NCBI GenBank assembly: GCA_020630915.1
Contig: JAHDIF010000008.1
Coordinates: 1-64,000 of the forward strand
Reading direction: 5' to 3'
DNA length: 64,000 nucleotides
Origin: Dokdonia sp.
GTDB taxonomy: Bacteria > Bacteroidota > Bacteroidia > Flavobacteriales > Flavobacteriaceae
Shown in pieces: positions 55,104 through 63,651 of the stretch (positions within the stretch are counted from its first letter, which is position 1; each line of letters starts with the position of its first letter). The notes under the pieces were generated by a model. That model had not been told where the DNA came from, searched no databases, and saw nothing but the letters and a program-made list of their open reading frames with translations. Made by a program: the position numbers and the translations under genes.

Positions 55104-56404
55104 AAGGGTATCTCCATAAACTAGGATTGAATACTTTGCTTTTAAAGATCACTTCTTTAAATGCAGTGGGTGTACTCTTACAAATTATAGGAGGGTTGGT
55201 TACCTCAAAACTTATAGCCATATATCTTGGCGAAAGAGGGATGGCATTAATGGGCTATATGCGCAATTTTTTAACCTCGGTTCAAGCAGGGAGTTCTTTA
55301 GGTTTTGGGAAAGGAGTAATTTCTTATGTTGCAAAAGATAATGAGGCGCCTGGCAAATTAAAAACAATACTCTCAACTGCTACTATTTTAAGTGCATTTG
55401 CAACCGTTATCATATCATTGATCCTATACCTCTTTGCAGATTATTGGAACGCTTTAGTCTTTAAGGGAGAAGGTGATTTTTCAATTGTTTTTAAATATCT
55501 AGCGATCTCGTTGCCTTTTATAACTGCAAATGGTCTTTTAGTGGCATACATAAATGGTCTATCTAAGTATAAAAAAATTGTCTGGATCAATATTATAACT
55601 AATTTAATAGGTCTTGTTCTTTCCGTTAGTTTGATTGTTTCTTCTGGAGTAAGAGGTGCCTTACTTGCCCTTATAATTTCGCCTGCAATGGCCTTTTTAG
55701 TTACATTATTCTTTTTTATGAGAGGCAAGGCTTTAAGAAATGAGATAGTTTTTGGGAGTATACGTTGGGAGGCTGTAAGAAGTTTAGGGTCGTATACACT
55801 TATGGCTATTTTTTCGGCAATGGTGTTGCCTGTTGTTTTTATAGCCATCAGACAAGAAATTGTATTACAGGAGGGAATTGAACAAGCTGGGTATTGGGAT
55901 GCGATGACTAGAATTTCTGACTATTACCTCAAGTTTGTAGCGACCCTAATGACTTTGTATATCCTGCCGCAACTTGCGAAGGCTACTACAGACAGCGCAT
56001 TTAGAAAAGAAATTTTTGATTTTTACAAAGCAATTTTACCGCTCTTTGGTTTGGGTGTTTTGCTTATATACTTTCTAAGAGTGCCTATAATTAGACTCAT
56101 TTTTACAGAAGATTTTCTTGGGATGGAAGGAATATTTAAATGGCAGCTTTTAGGCGATTTTTTTAAAGTAGCTTCTATAGTAGTAGGATATCAGATTATC
56201 GCAAAAAATATGCTTAAGCTATTTCTCATTACAGAAATTATATCACTAATACTTATCTATGCCACCTCTACCTATTTTATTAGTATTTATGGATTTGAAG
56301 GTGCATCGATGGGACATTGTTTAAGTTATTTTATCCATTTGTGTATGCTATTGTTTATTTTTAGACGTCCCTTATTTGGTAGACTAAAACTAGAAGATGA
56401 ATAG
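55100..56404 (+). CDS. Wzx-type O-antigen/polysaccharide flippase
   Basis: A 434-aa MATE/MOP-superfamily protein with about 12 membrane helices, beginning [34 protein letters not shown], the WzxE/O-antigen translocase pattern. It flips undecaprenyl-linked repeat units across the inner membrane. It overlaps the aminotransferase by ATGA and the acyltransferase by 8 bp. No Wzy polymerase is identified with confidence nearby. Confidence 0.88.
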   Translation: MKGYLHKLGLNTLLLKITSLNAVGVLLQIIGGLVTSKLIAIYLGERGMALMGYMRNFLTSVQAGSSLGFGKGVISYVAKDNEAPGKLKTILSTATILSAFATVIISLILYLFADYWNALVFKGEGDFSIVFKYLAISLPFITANGLLVAYINGLSKYKKIVWINIITNLIGLVLSVSLIVSSGVRGALLALIISPAMAFLVTLFFFMRGKALRNEIVFGSIRWEAVRSLGSYTLMAIFSAMVLPVVFIAIRQEIVLQEGIEQAGYWDAMTRISDYYLKFVATLMTLYILPQLAKATTDSAFRKEIFDFYKAILPLFGLGVLLIYFLRVPIIRLIFTEDFLGMEGIFKWQLLGDFFKVASIVVGYQIIAKNMLKLFLITEIISLILIYATSTYFISIYGFEGASMGHCLSYFIHLCMLLFIFRRPLFGRLKLEDE

Positions 56405-56936
56405 ATTTGGAGCTTTTTTACAATTTTTCAGACGATTAAAATATCGTTTATTATCTACGAATTCTCGTGTGAAAGGAAAGGTCGTAAGACATCAGCCGGT
56501 ACAGATAAATGGTAGGGGAGAAATACGCTTTCGCGAAAGCGTACACATAGGAGTTCGCAATTCTCCCGTGTTTTATAATACCTATGCTTACATTGAGGCA
56601 AGAACCGAAAATGCTTCTATTGTTTTTGAAAAAGATGTTGCTATTAATAACAACTTTTGTGCAGTGGCTAATGAATCTTCTATTACCATAGGTGAAGGAA
56701 CAACAATAGGGGTAAACTGTCAGATTTATAACTGCAATTTTCATAGTTTGGACCCTTCAAAAAGGAGAACCTCTTCTGGAAAAAGTGCTCCTGTTACTAT
56801 AGGTAAAAACGTATTTATAGGGAATAATGTTACGATACTTAAAGGAGTCACTATAGGTGATGACGCTGTTATTGGAGCTGGAAGTACCGTAATGCAAAAT
56901 GTAGACGCTACGGTTGTCTTCAGTAATATCAGATAG
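56397..56936 (+). CDS. Hexapeptide-repeat acyltransferase
   Basis: A 179-aa left-handed beta-helix enzyme with isoleucine-patch repeats (ITIGEGTTIGVNCQIYNCNF, VTIGKNVFIGNNVTILKGVTIGDDAVIGAGSTV) and the catalytic His in NCNFHSLDP. It is like sugar O- or N-acetyltransferases of polysaccharide loci. It could be the FdtC/QdtC step acetylating the 3-amino sugar made by the neighbouring FdtA/FdtB, or it could O-acetylate the polymer. A palindrome (56527-56540) encodes FRESVHIG near residue 46. The C-terminus is short compared with many homologues. Confidence 0.82.
   Translation: MNRFGAFLQFFRRLKYRLLSTNSRVKGKVVRHQPVQINGRGEIRFRESVHIGVRNSPVFYNTYAYIEARTENASIVFEKDVAINNNFCAVANESSITIGEGTTIGVNCQIYNCNFHSLDPSKRRTSSGKSAPVTIGKNVFIGNNVTILKGVTIGDDAVIGAGSTVMQNVDATVVFSNIR
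56527..56540. repeat. GCTTTCGCGAAAGC palindrome inside the acyltransferase gene
   Basis: Exact copy with perfect extension to TACGC...GCGTA, read in the Phe-Arg-Glu-Ser frame. Confidence 0.9.
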
Positions 56937-56974
56937 AATAGGTAAAAGTTAAAGGGTCTTGAAGGTAATTTATA

Positions 56975-58117
56975 CTACTCCTTTTTACTACCCCAAGTAT
57001 CAAGATATTGTTGTGCTATTACTTTGTAGTCATGATGACTTTCAATAAATTTTCTTGCGTTTTTTGATATTTGAAAAAGGCTTTCTGGATTGTTGACGAG
57101 CTCAATAATGGCATTTGCAATTTGTTGTGCATCTGTAGTAGCGTGCACAGCAACCCTTTCTGTTAAGTTGTAATGTTTTTCAAATTCCTTGCCAGCCCCA
57201 GTGATAACTATTTTGCCTCTTGCCATTGCCTCAAGTGCATTATAACCTTGATCTAAAGAATACACTTGATCTAGAAGTATATGGCATTTTGCATAGGCTT
57301 TCATGTATTCTTTATAAGGTAGATCTCTTGCAGTTATGATAATTATCTTTTGATCTACTTCTAGCTTAACTAGTGCTAATGCTTCTGTAAAAATGTCTTG
57401 CCCTTTAGCATAGTAATTTCTTGAATTTATCCCTTGAAAAATAATTATTTTATCATCAAAGGGTAGTTTTTCAAAATTAATGGTGTCAATATTTATAGGA
57501 TTAGGAATGAGACCTAGGTATTTTTCATCTCCTTGGTATGGAAGGTGATAGTCCAGGTCTGTTGCTATAATCCCATGTACGAGTTTATATAATGTTTCAT
57601 GAAGTTTTTTAAATGGAGCTGTTTTAAATTTAAGAGCATTTGCAAAGTCCTGCGCATCTCCTTTATTTTTTTCGAGAGGTGTGAGTATGGAATATGGTAG
57701 ATTTCCGGTTTGGATATACGAAATGCTCTTATAATCTGCACCACAAGAAAGTAAAAAGAGTTGAGCGTTGTTTTCTTTTAAGAAACGAGCTATTTCTATC
57801 TCTAATTTTGGAGTTGTAAGAAAGCTACTTTCATTAATAAGCTGTACGACATCATAACCTTGTAACTGTGGTTTGAGCTTCTTAAATTTTTGCCGTAAGG
57901 CAATAGCAGAAATATCTATTCCTGTGAGTTTGTAGATACCAACTTTACATTTTTTAGGCCATCCTTTTTCAAACCCTCTTTCCAGTAGGATATCTACAGG
58001 GTAGTTTTTAAAGGCATCACCAGAACCTACTAAGGTCACCTCGTGTCCTAATGCTTGTAAGCCTTCTTTAAGAGAATTGTGAAGACGGCTGTATTCGCCT
58101 ACTAGTAAGATGCGCAT
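56975..58117 (-). CDS. Glycosyltransferase, GT-B fold (family 4-like)
   Basis: A 380-aa enzyme starting MRILLVGEYSRLHNSLKEGL. The donor-binding half shows IIIFQGINSRNYYAKGQDIFTEA, then QVYSLDQGYNALEAMARGKIVITGAGKE with the conserved Glu, then FIESHHDYKVIAQQYL. Donor and acceptor are unknown. It converges on the acyltransferase (38-bp gap) and diverges from the next glycosyltransferase with only 23 bp between start codons. Confidence 0.85.
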   Translation of the reverse strand: MRILLVGEYSRLHNSLKEGLQALGHEVTLVGSGDAFKNYPVDILLERGFEKGWPKKCKVGIYKLTGIDISAIALRQKFKKLKPQLQGYDVVQLINESSFLTTPKLEIEIARFLKENNAQLFLLSCGADYKSISYIQTGNLPYSILTPLEKNKGDAQDFANALKFKTAPFKKLHETLYKLVHGIIATDLDYHLPYQGDEKYLGLIPNPINIDTINFEKLPFDDKIIIFQGINSRNYYAKGQDIFTEALALVKLEVDQKIIIITARDLPYKEYMKAYAKCHILLDQVYSLDQGYNALEAMARGKIVITGAGKEFEKHYNLTERVAVHATTDAQQIANAIIELVNNPESLFQISKNARKFIESHHDYKVIAQQYLDTWGSKKE

Positions 58118-58121
58118 TTAC

Positions 58122-58129
58122 TATATTTG
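58122..58129 (+). promoter_or_regulatory. Promoter -7 element for the divergent glycosyltransferase
   Basis: TATATTTG, a perfect -7 match, 11 bp before the TTG start at 58141. The predicted transcript would begin at about 58136, giving an almost leaderless mRNA. Confidence 0.4.
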
Positions 58130-58140
58130 GATAATCAAAA

Positions 58141-59235
58141 TTGGATACTCTATTGTCGAAAGATACTCATAAAAAAATTGCATTAGTTACTATTTCTTTA
58201 GGAGGTGGGGGTGCAGAGCGCTCTACGGCTATCTTATCACAAGTTTTAAGTAACAAGGGTTTTGATGTACATATTATTATGCTTACCAATCACATTGATT
58301 ATGAGTATTCGGGCACCCTTTTTAATTTGGGTGTCTTAAAGACTGAAAAAGATAGCCTTGTAAAACGTCTTATAAGGTTTGCAAAATTCAAGGAGTATCT
58401 ACGACTTCAAAAGTTTGATTTTATTATTGATAATAGAAATAGAAGTGGGAAATATAAGGAGTGGTACTATCTTAACTACTTGTATTGTAATGAGCGTGTG
58501 GTTTATGTTGTAAGAAGCGCTAGGCTAAGCAGTTATTTTCCTGGGAAGTCTACTGTTGCAAAGAGAATGACACATAAAGCTGCAGGAATTGTGGGGGTAT
58601 CTAAGGTAATTGCCACAGAAATTAATAAAGAATTTAAAACGGATAAGGCGGTTTGTATATATAACCCTATTGCACCTGTTTTATGTAAAACAGAGAAGCA
58701 AGACGCTTATTTTATTTTTGTAGGTAGATTAGTAGATGATGTAAAAAATGTTAGTTTGTTGATAGACGCTTTCGCGAAAGCTACAACCACGCTCAAAACG
58801 CATACACTAAAAATTTATGGAGATGGACCGGATAAGGAAATGCTCACAACTAAAGTAGCTGATTTGGGAATGCAGAACCATATAATTTTTAAGCCCTTTA
58901 CTTCAAAAATTTATGATCAAATAGCAAAAGCTCACGCTTTGGTTCTTTCTAGTCATTATGAAGGCTTTCCTCGTGTAATTATCGAAGCGTTAGCTTTGGG
59001 CACACCTGTTATTTCTGTAGATTGCAAAAGCGGTCCTAACGAAATTATAGTGCACAGAGAAAATGGACTTTTAGTTGAAAATTATAATACGTCTTTACTA
59101 GCGGCGGCTTTTGATACAATGGTAGAGGATGTAACTTTATATAGACATTTACAAAAGAGTGCTACAAAGAGTGTAGCACATTTGTCCTTAGATGCGATAG
59201 GAAATGAATGGGAACAATACCTCAATAACTTATGA
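58141..59235 (+). CDS. Glycosyltransferase family 4 protein
   Basis: A 364-aa GT-B transferase: N-terminal IALVTISLGGGGAERSTAILSQVL (nucleotide-sugar site glycines), then YFIFVGRLVDDVKNVSLLIDAF, LKIYGDGPDKEML and the E-x7-E region SSHYEGFPRVIIEALALGTPVIS. TTG start at 58141 (a second TTG at 58153 is an alternative; no ATG). The palindrome (58768-58781) encodes DAFAKAT at residues 209-215. The stop overlaps the FdtA-like start by ATGA. Confidence 0.88.
   Translation: MDTLLSKDTHKKIALVTISLGGGGAERSTAILSQVLSNKGFDVHIIMLTNHIDYEYSGTLFNLGVLKTEKDSLVKRLIRFAKFKEYLRLQKFDFIIDNRNRSGKYKEWYYLNYLYCNERVVYVVRSARLSSYFPGKSTVAKRMTHKAAGIVGVSKVIATEINKEFKTDKAVCIYNPIAPVLCKTEKQDAYFIFVGRLVDDVKNVSLLIDAFAKATTTLKTHTLKIYGDGPDKEMLTTKVADLGMQNHIIFKPFTSKIYDQIAKAHALVLSSHYEGFPRVIIEALALGTPVISVDCKSGPNEIIVHRENGLLVENYNTSLLAAAFDTMVEDVTLYRHLQKSATKSVAHLSLDAIGNEWEQYLNNL
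58768..58781. repeat. GCTTTCGCGAAAGC palindrome inside the GT4 gene
   Basis: Exact copy read as Asp-Ala-Phe-Ala-Lys-Ala-Thr, exactly in the helix following LLIDAF, where family members often have AF. Confidence 0.9.
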
Positions 59236-59633
59236 AAAAGGTACTTAACATAATAGATATTCCTAAGATAGAAGATCCTCGAGGTAATCTTGCCGTAATA
59301 GAAAAGGATCTGACACCGTATGCTGTGCAACGCGTTTACTATCTTTTTGACGTGCCTAGTGGTGCCTATCGCGGAGGTCACGCTCATAAGGAATGTCAAG
59401 AACTGTTGCTTGCACTAAGTGGTAGTTTTGAAGTAGTGGTAGATAATGGTGTACATAAAGAGAGGATACTGCTCAATAGTCCAACTAAAGGATTATTAAT
59501 CCCAACGAATACTTGGCGCGAGTTAGAGAATTTTTCTTCTGGAGCCGTTTGTTTAGTGCTTGCTTCACATACTTTTGATGAGGAAGATTATATACGAGAT
59601 TATAATGACTTTTTAGCTTTTGTAGGGAGTTAA
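59232..59633 (+). CDS. FdtA/QdtA-like dTDP-sugar 3,4-ketoisomerase
   Basis: A 133-aa cupin (WxcM-like C-terminal family). Active-site region RGGHAHKECQELLLALSGSFEVV with His50 and His52, then LLIPTNTWRELENFSSGAVCLVLAS. It converts dTDP-4-keto-6-deoxyglucose to the 3-keto form, the substrate of an FdtB/QdtB aminotransferase, present 4 kb upstream. It overlaps the GT4 gene by ATGA. Its last 21 bp also encode the C-terminus of the opposing GT2 gene. Confidence 0.88.
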   Translation: MKKVLNIIDIPKIEDPRGNLAVIEKDLTPYAVQRVYYLFDVPSGAYRGGHAHKECQELLLALSGSFEVVVDNGVHKERILLNSPTKGLLIPTNTWRELENFSSGAVCLVLASHTFDEEDYIRDYNDFLAFVGS

Positions 59634-60563
59634 GTAAACTCCTCGTGCAATTTTTTCTTGCTGTTTCTTTTTTAAGTAGCGCAGCACAGACCCAGGCAGG
59701 TAAAGAAGAATTTTTTGTTTTCTCGTGATGTTTTGAGGTGAGAGTTTACCCATATAATTTTTTGCGCTTTGTATATCTCCTGCCATTTTATGCTGCATGG
59801 CTAAGGAATATCTATTTACATCAAGAAATTTTTTAAGGCTTGGGTTGGTCTTACATTGTACTTCGTACTTGTCTAGATTTATGTAGTTTCTTTTTAGTGT
59901 GGGTGTGTTCGAAATACGGTTATCACTATCTAGAATATGCGTTGCGGTTATGGTATTGCTATAGGCTACTTTATAAGCCAGTGCAACTCGCATCCATAAA
60001 TCTGTATCTTCTCCAGCACCGTGTGTAATTGAGGTGTCAAAACCTCCAAGTGCTTCAAAAACCCCTTTGGGCATTGCCACCGCACTCGTCCAAGCTATGC
60101 AATCTGTTAGGCTTGCCTCAAAAAAGTCATCTACATATCCTTGCCAGTTTTTTGGTTTTTTTACCAGAGCGCTACTAAAAGGTAAAGTCAGTTGTTCGTT
60201 GTATTTTTTTTGATAAGCGGCACAATAGAGCCCCGCCTCAGGAAATTTTTGGATAAGTGTCCAGAGTTCTTCTAGGTGATTAGACTCCCAAAGATCATCT
60301 GCATCTAAGAAGGCGATATGAGATGCAGTGGCTTTGGCAACGGCTTTGTTTCTGGTATGTGAAACACCTTCATTTTCTTTTTGAAAAAGTTTGATTCTTT
60401 GATCTGAAACCTCTTTTACAACCTGAACGCTATTATCGGTAGACCCGTCATCTACAATGATAACCTCAAAGTCTTGAAAAGTTTGTTGTAATAAGCTTTC
60501 TAATGTGCCTTTAACAGCCTTTTCCTTATTGTATAAAGGGATGATGACAGAGATTTTAGGCAT
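59613..60563 (-). CDS. Glycosyltransferase family 2 protein
   Basis: A 316-aa GT-A transferase: SVIIPLYNKEKAVKGTLESLL, VIIVDDGSTDNS (first Asp), IAFLDADDLWESNHL (DxD) and GAGEDTDLWMRVALAYK (catalytic acidic segment). Substrates unknown. It overlaps the upstream GT2 gene by 8 bp and the opposing FdtA-like gene by 21 bp at its 3' end. Confidence 0.9.
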   Translation of the reverse strand: MPKISVIIPLYNKEKAVKGTLESLLQQTFQDFEVIIVDDGSTDNSVQVVKEVSDQRIKLFQKENEGVSHTRNKAVAKATASHIAFLDADDLWESNHLEELWTLIQKFPEAGLYCAAYQKKYNEQLTLPFSSALVKKPKNWQGYVDDFFEASLTDCIAWTSAVAMPKGVFEALGGFDTSITHGAGEDTDLWMRVALAYKVAYSNTITATHILDSDNRISNTPTLKRNYINLDKYEVQCKTNPSLKKFLDVNRYSLAMQHKMAGDIQSAKNYMGKLSPQNITRKQKILLYLPGSVLRYLKKKQQEKIARGVYLTPYKS

Positions 60564-61443
60564 TGGACTTTAGTTTGATATAGTAGTACAGTCTGTATAA
60601 ATCAAAAGCGAATAAATTAGGCTTTTTCGATAATGCCTTATTTTTTAGTAGCGTATGCAGTAATTTTAGAAAAAAATAAACTACCCCATCTAATTTCGAT
60701 TTTTTAATAATTTGGAAGGTAATTTGAATTCTTGAATAGTCAATTGGTAATTTTTGAGTTCTCTCCAAATGACAAATAGTATCTATTGCCATTAGGCTTT
60801 TATTAAAAAAGGTCATATTTTCCTCTAAATCCTCGTGATATACTTTATTTTCAATATGCAGAATTCTAATTTTATTAATTTTTAAGAGATAAGTAAACGC
60901 AATATCAAGTCCATATATGCCTTGTGACATTTCTTTGTTGATTTTTAAAAAGACATTCTTTTTAATACAGAAGCATCCCGAATTTATTGAGATATAGGGT
61001 TTGTTAAGACGTTCTTTAAGGCTCTTTTCTTCCCTTTTTATTCCAAAATTGTATCTTAAATTTTGCTTTAATTTGCTCTTACTTCTCTGATAACCAATGC
61101 CACCAAATATTACATCAATTTGTTGATTTAATTGATTGAGATAAATATTTACAAACTCATTGGAGCTAGGATACACATCAGCATCCATAAATAACAACCA
61201 ATTATTTGCGGCATTCTGAGCTAATTTTTGACGCGTTTGTTCTCTTCCAAGATTAATGTTGTTTTTTAGATAGCGAAAAGAGTATTTCACACAATGGGCT
61301 TCATTTTTTGAGATAATCTCAAGATTGCTAGATGCATCATCACAAACAATCACTTCTACATTACTATTAGTGATCTGGGAATACAACTCTTTAAGTAAAG
61401 AGGTGCAGTTGTAATTATATGTAGGTATAAGAATAGAAAGCAT
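60556..61443 (-). CDS. Glycosyltransferase family 2 protein
   Basis: A 295-aa GT-A transferase starting MLSILIPTYNYNCTSLLKELY, with VEVIVCDDASSN, NWLLFMDADVYP (DxD) and NSGCFCIKKNVF. A basic C-terminal 60 residues may contact the membrane. More AT-rich than its neighbours, with many Lys/Asn/Ile codons, as is common for recently exchanged glycan genes. First gene of a two-gene minus-strand unit. Confidence 0.88.
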   Translation of the reverse strand: MLSILIPTYNYNCTSLLKELYSQITNSNVEVIVCDDASSNLEIISKNEAHCVKYSFRYLKNNINLGREQTRQKLAQNAANNWLLFMDADVYPSSNEFVNIYLNQLNQQIDVIFGGIGYQRSKSKLKQNLRYNFGIKREEKSLKERLNKPYISINSGCFCIKKNVFLKINKEMSQGIYGLDIAFTYLLKINKIRILHIENKVYHEDLEENMTFFNKSLMAIDTICHLERTQKLPIDYSRIQITFQIIKKSKLDGVVYFFLKLLHTLLKNKALSKKPNLFAFDLYRLYYYIKLKSNA

Positions 61444-61558
61444 AGCTTACAGCTAAAATACGTTTTTCAAAACACCCTTTGTCAAAATTGCTTGATATAT
61501 AAAGACTTCCTTTTACAATGGTATTATTACATTAGCAACATCTTAGAAACGAAATTTT

Positions 61559-62971
61559 TTGAAAAAGAGTACACACTATATTTTTGGAGTTATATGTGGA
61601 TTACTTGTGGTCGGATTTTTTCTGCTGTTGGACATTCCTGCTTTTTGGGATGCTAGAAGTAAATTTGGAAGGGCAAATTGGCTTTATGAGAACGATTTTT
61701 CTTCTCTGGTGGTGCCTACAGAGTATAATTCTGGTCATCCACCTTTATGGATATGGTGTATTGCCATTTTTTGGAAAATATTTGGAAAGGCAATATGGTC
61801 TGCTAGGTTGTTACTTCTTTTTGTAAATATAGGTGTCTTTTATCAACTGTTTCAGTTGGGTAAGAAAGTGTTAGCTCCTTATGTGCCTTTTTGGGCTATT
61901 CTTTTAGTTTGTATAGAACCTACTTTAATCGGTCAAACGACGATCCTCAATAACGATATGTTATTGTTGTTTTTCACACTCCTTGGGGTCAATTGCTTAC
62001 TTAAAAATTACTGGATACTTTATGCCATTGCTTTGACGGGAATACTTTTTAGCAATCTGAGAGGGATGTATGTAGTAATCACTTTAGTTATTGTACATAT
62101 TGCATACGTACGCTATTCTTTAATTGCTATTAAAAAGCATATGCTTTGGTCTTACTTAATTTCTATTGGTTTACTTATCTTATTTTTCTTCTATCAATAT
62201 AGAGAATTGGGATGGATCATTATTACAGAAAATGAGGCATACTCGGGTCACAGAAAATCTGTAGGGTTTGCTCATATTTTAAAAAACACTGCTGCTTTTG
62301 GTAAAAACCTATTGGATTTTGGTCGTGTTTTTATTTGGGTTCCTGTAGTTTTAATGCTATTAACTTTATTTAAGCGTTCTAGTGAACAAATTGATAGCTA
62401 TTCTCTTAAGTCCTTAATTCCTTTAGTCGTATTTAGTATTGTATTTTTTCTTGGAACTGTTCCTTTTAGTAACCCAATGGGGCCAAGATATTTTATGATT
62501 TGTTTCTTACTCGCCATCTTTTTATTTATAAATCTTCTTTTTAATTATGATCTTTCAAAAAAAATAAGAAATAGTATTTTTAGTATAACCGCTTTGGGCC
62601 TGTTAACTGGACATTTATGGGTATACCCAGCAACGATCTCACAAGGATGGGATAGTTCCCTTGCTTACCTGCGTTACTTTGATCTTGAAGAACAAATTAT
62701 CGATTATATAAAGAATGAGAAGATTAATAGCCTGGAAATTGGCACACACTTATCTTTTAATAATAGATGGGCTAATTATGCTCGTGAACAACAAGCAAGT
62801 GACTTGCTTTTTGCGAAAGCAGATCTAACATCAAATACATTTTATTTATTCTCAAATATTGAGAACAGCACTAAAGATGAAGAAATTAAGCAGTTAAAAG
62901 AAGAATGGACTTTACTCCAGGAGTATTGTGATATGGGTGTGTTTTTGCAGCTTTACAAAAAGAAACATTAG
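61559..62971 (+). CDS. Multi-pass membrane glycosyltransferase, GT39/ArnT-like
   Basis: A 470-aa protein with about 11 membrane segments. The first periplasmic loop carries WDARSKFGRANWLYENDF (acidic residue as in GT-C enzymes) and EYNSGHPPLWIW. It likely moves a sugar from a polyprenyl carrier onto a glycan, lipid or protein. TTG start at 61559 (MKKSTHYIFG). Its stop overlaps the opposing ftsE stop by 3 bp. Confidence 0.7.
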   Translation: MKKSTHYIFGVICGLLVVGFFLLLDIPAFWDARSKFGRANWLYENDFSSLVVPTEYNSGHPPLWIWCIAIFWKIFGKAIWSARLLLLFVNIGVFYQLFQLGKKVLAPYVPFWAILLVCIEPTLIGQTTILNNDMLLLFFTLLGVNCLLKNYWILYAIALTGILFSNLRGMYVVITLVIVHIAYVRYSLIAIKKHMLWSYLISIGLLILFFFYQYRELGWIIITENEAYSGHRKSVGFAHILKNTAAFGKNLLDFGRVFIWVPVVLMLLTLFKRSSEQIDSYSLKSLIPLVVFSIVFFLGTVPFSNPMGPRYFMICFLLAIFLFINLLFNYDLSKKIRNSIFSITALGLLTGHLWVYPATISQGWDSSLAYLRYFDLEEQIIDYIKNEKINSLEIGTHLSFNNRWANYAREQQASDLLFAKADLTSNTFYLFSNIENSTKDEEIKQLKEEWTLLQEYCDMGVFLQLYKKKH

Positions 62972-63651
62972 ACCGTCTTTTGCACCACCTCAAACACTTT
63001 ATTGCCATCACATTTAAGTGTTTTAGAAGGATACTTAAGAAGGAGCGCATAATCGTGGGTAGCCATTAAAATGGTATTTCCATTTTTATTGATGTCCTGC
63101 AATACTTCCATTACTTCTACACTGGTTTGAGGGTCTAGATTTCCGGTAGGTTCGTCTGCAAGAATGAGCTCTGGGTCATTTAATAAGGCTCTTGCAATAG
63201 CCACACGTTGTTGCTCTCCTCCAGAGAGTTGATAAGGGTATTTAAACCCTTTACTTTTCATACCTACTTTATCCAGCACTTCATCTATTTTAGCCGTGCT
63301 TGCAATTTTATCTTTCCAACCAGTGGCTTTCAGTACGAACATAAGATTGTCTTGTACTGTACGGTCATTAAGCAATTTAAAATCCTGAAAGACTACTCCC
63401 AATTTTCTTCTCAAGAAAGGTATCTGCTTTTCTTTAAGTCCATTAAGTCCAAACCCTACAATCTCTCCTTGCCCTTCTGTAAGAGGCAAGTCTCCGTAAA
63501 GGGTTTTCATGAAACTACTCTTTCCAGAACCCGTTTTACCTATAAGGTAGACAAAATCTCCTGGATGAATTACAACATTTACATTAGAGAGCACTAAGTT
63601 GTCCCGCTGGTAGATTGCCGCTTGTTGTAATTGTAAAACAGGTGATGACAT
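62968..63651 (-). CDS. ftsE: Cell-division ABC ATPase FtsE
   Basis: A 227-aa ABC ATPase. Walker [11 protein letters not shown] (about 38-47), Q-loop VVFQDFKLL, signature [16 protein letters not shown], Walker [13 protein letters not shown] and switch His in MATHDYALL are all present. With FtsX it activates peptidoglycan hydrolases at the septum. ftsX is not adjacent on the same strand here, which is common in Bacteroidota. The LolD family is the nearest alternative, but the [15 protein letters not shown] region fits FtsE best. Confidence 0.88.
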   Translation of the reverse strand: MSSPVLQLQQAAIYQRDNLVLSNVNVVIHPGDFVYLIGKTGSGKSSFMKTLYGDLPLTEGQGEIVGFGLNGLKEKQIPFLRRKLGVVFQDFKLLNDRTVQDNLMFVLKATGWKDKIASTAKIDEVLDKVGMKSKGFKYPYQLSGGEQQRVAIARALLNDPELILADEPTGNLDPQTSVEVMEVLQDINKNGNTILMATHDYALLLKYPSKTLKCDGNKVFEVVQKTV

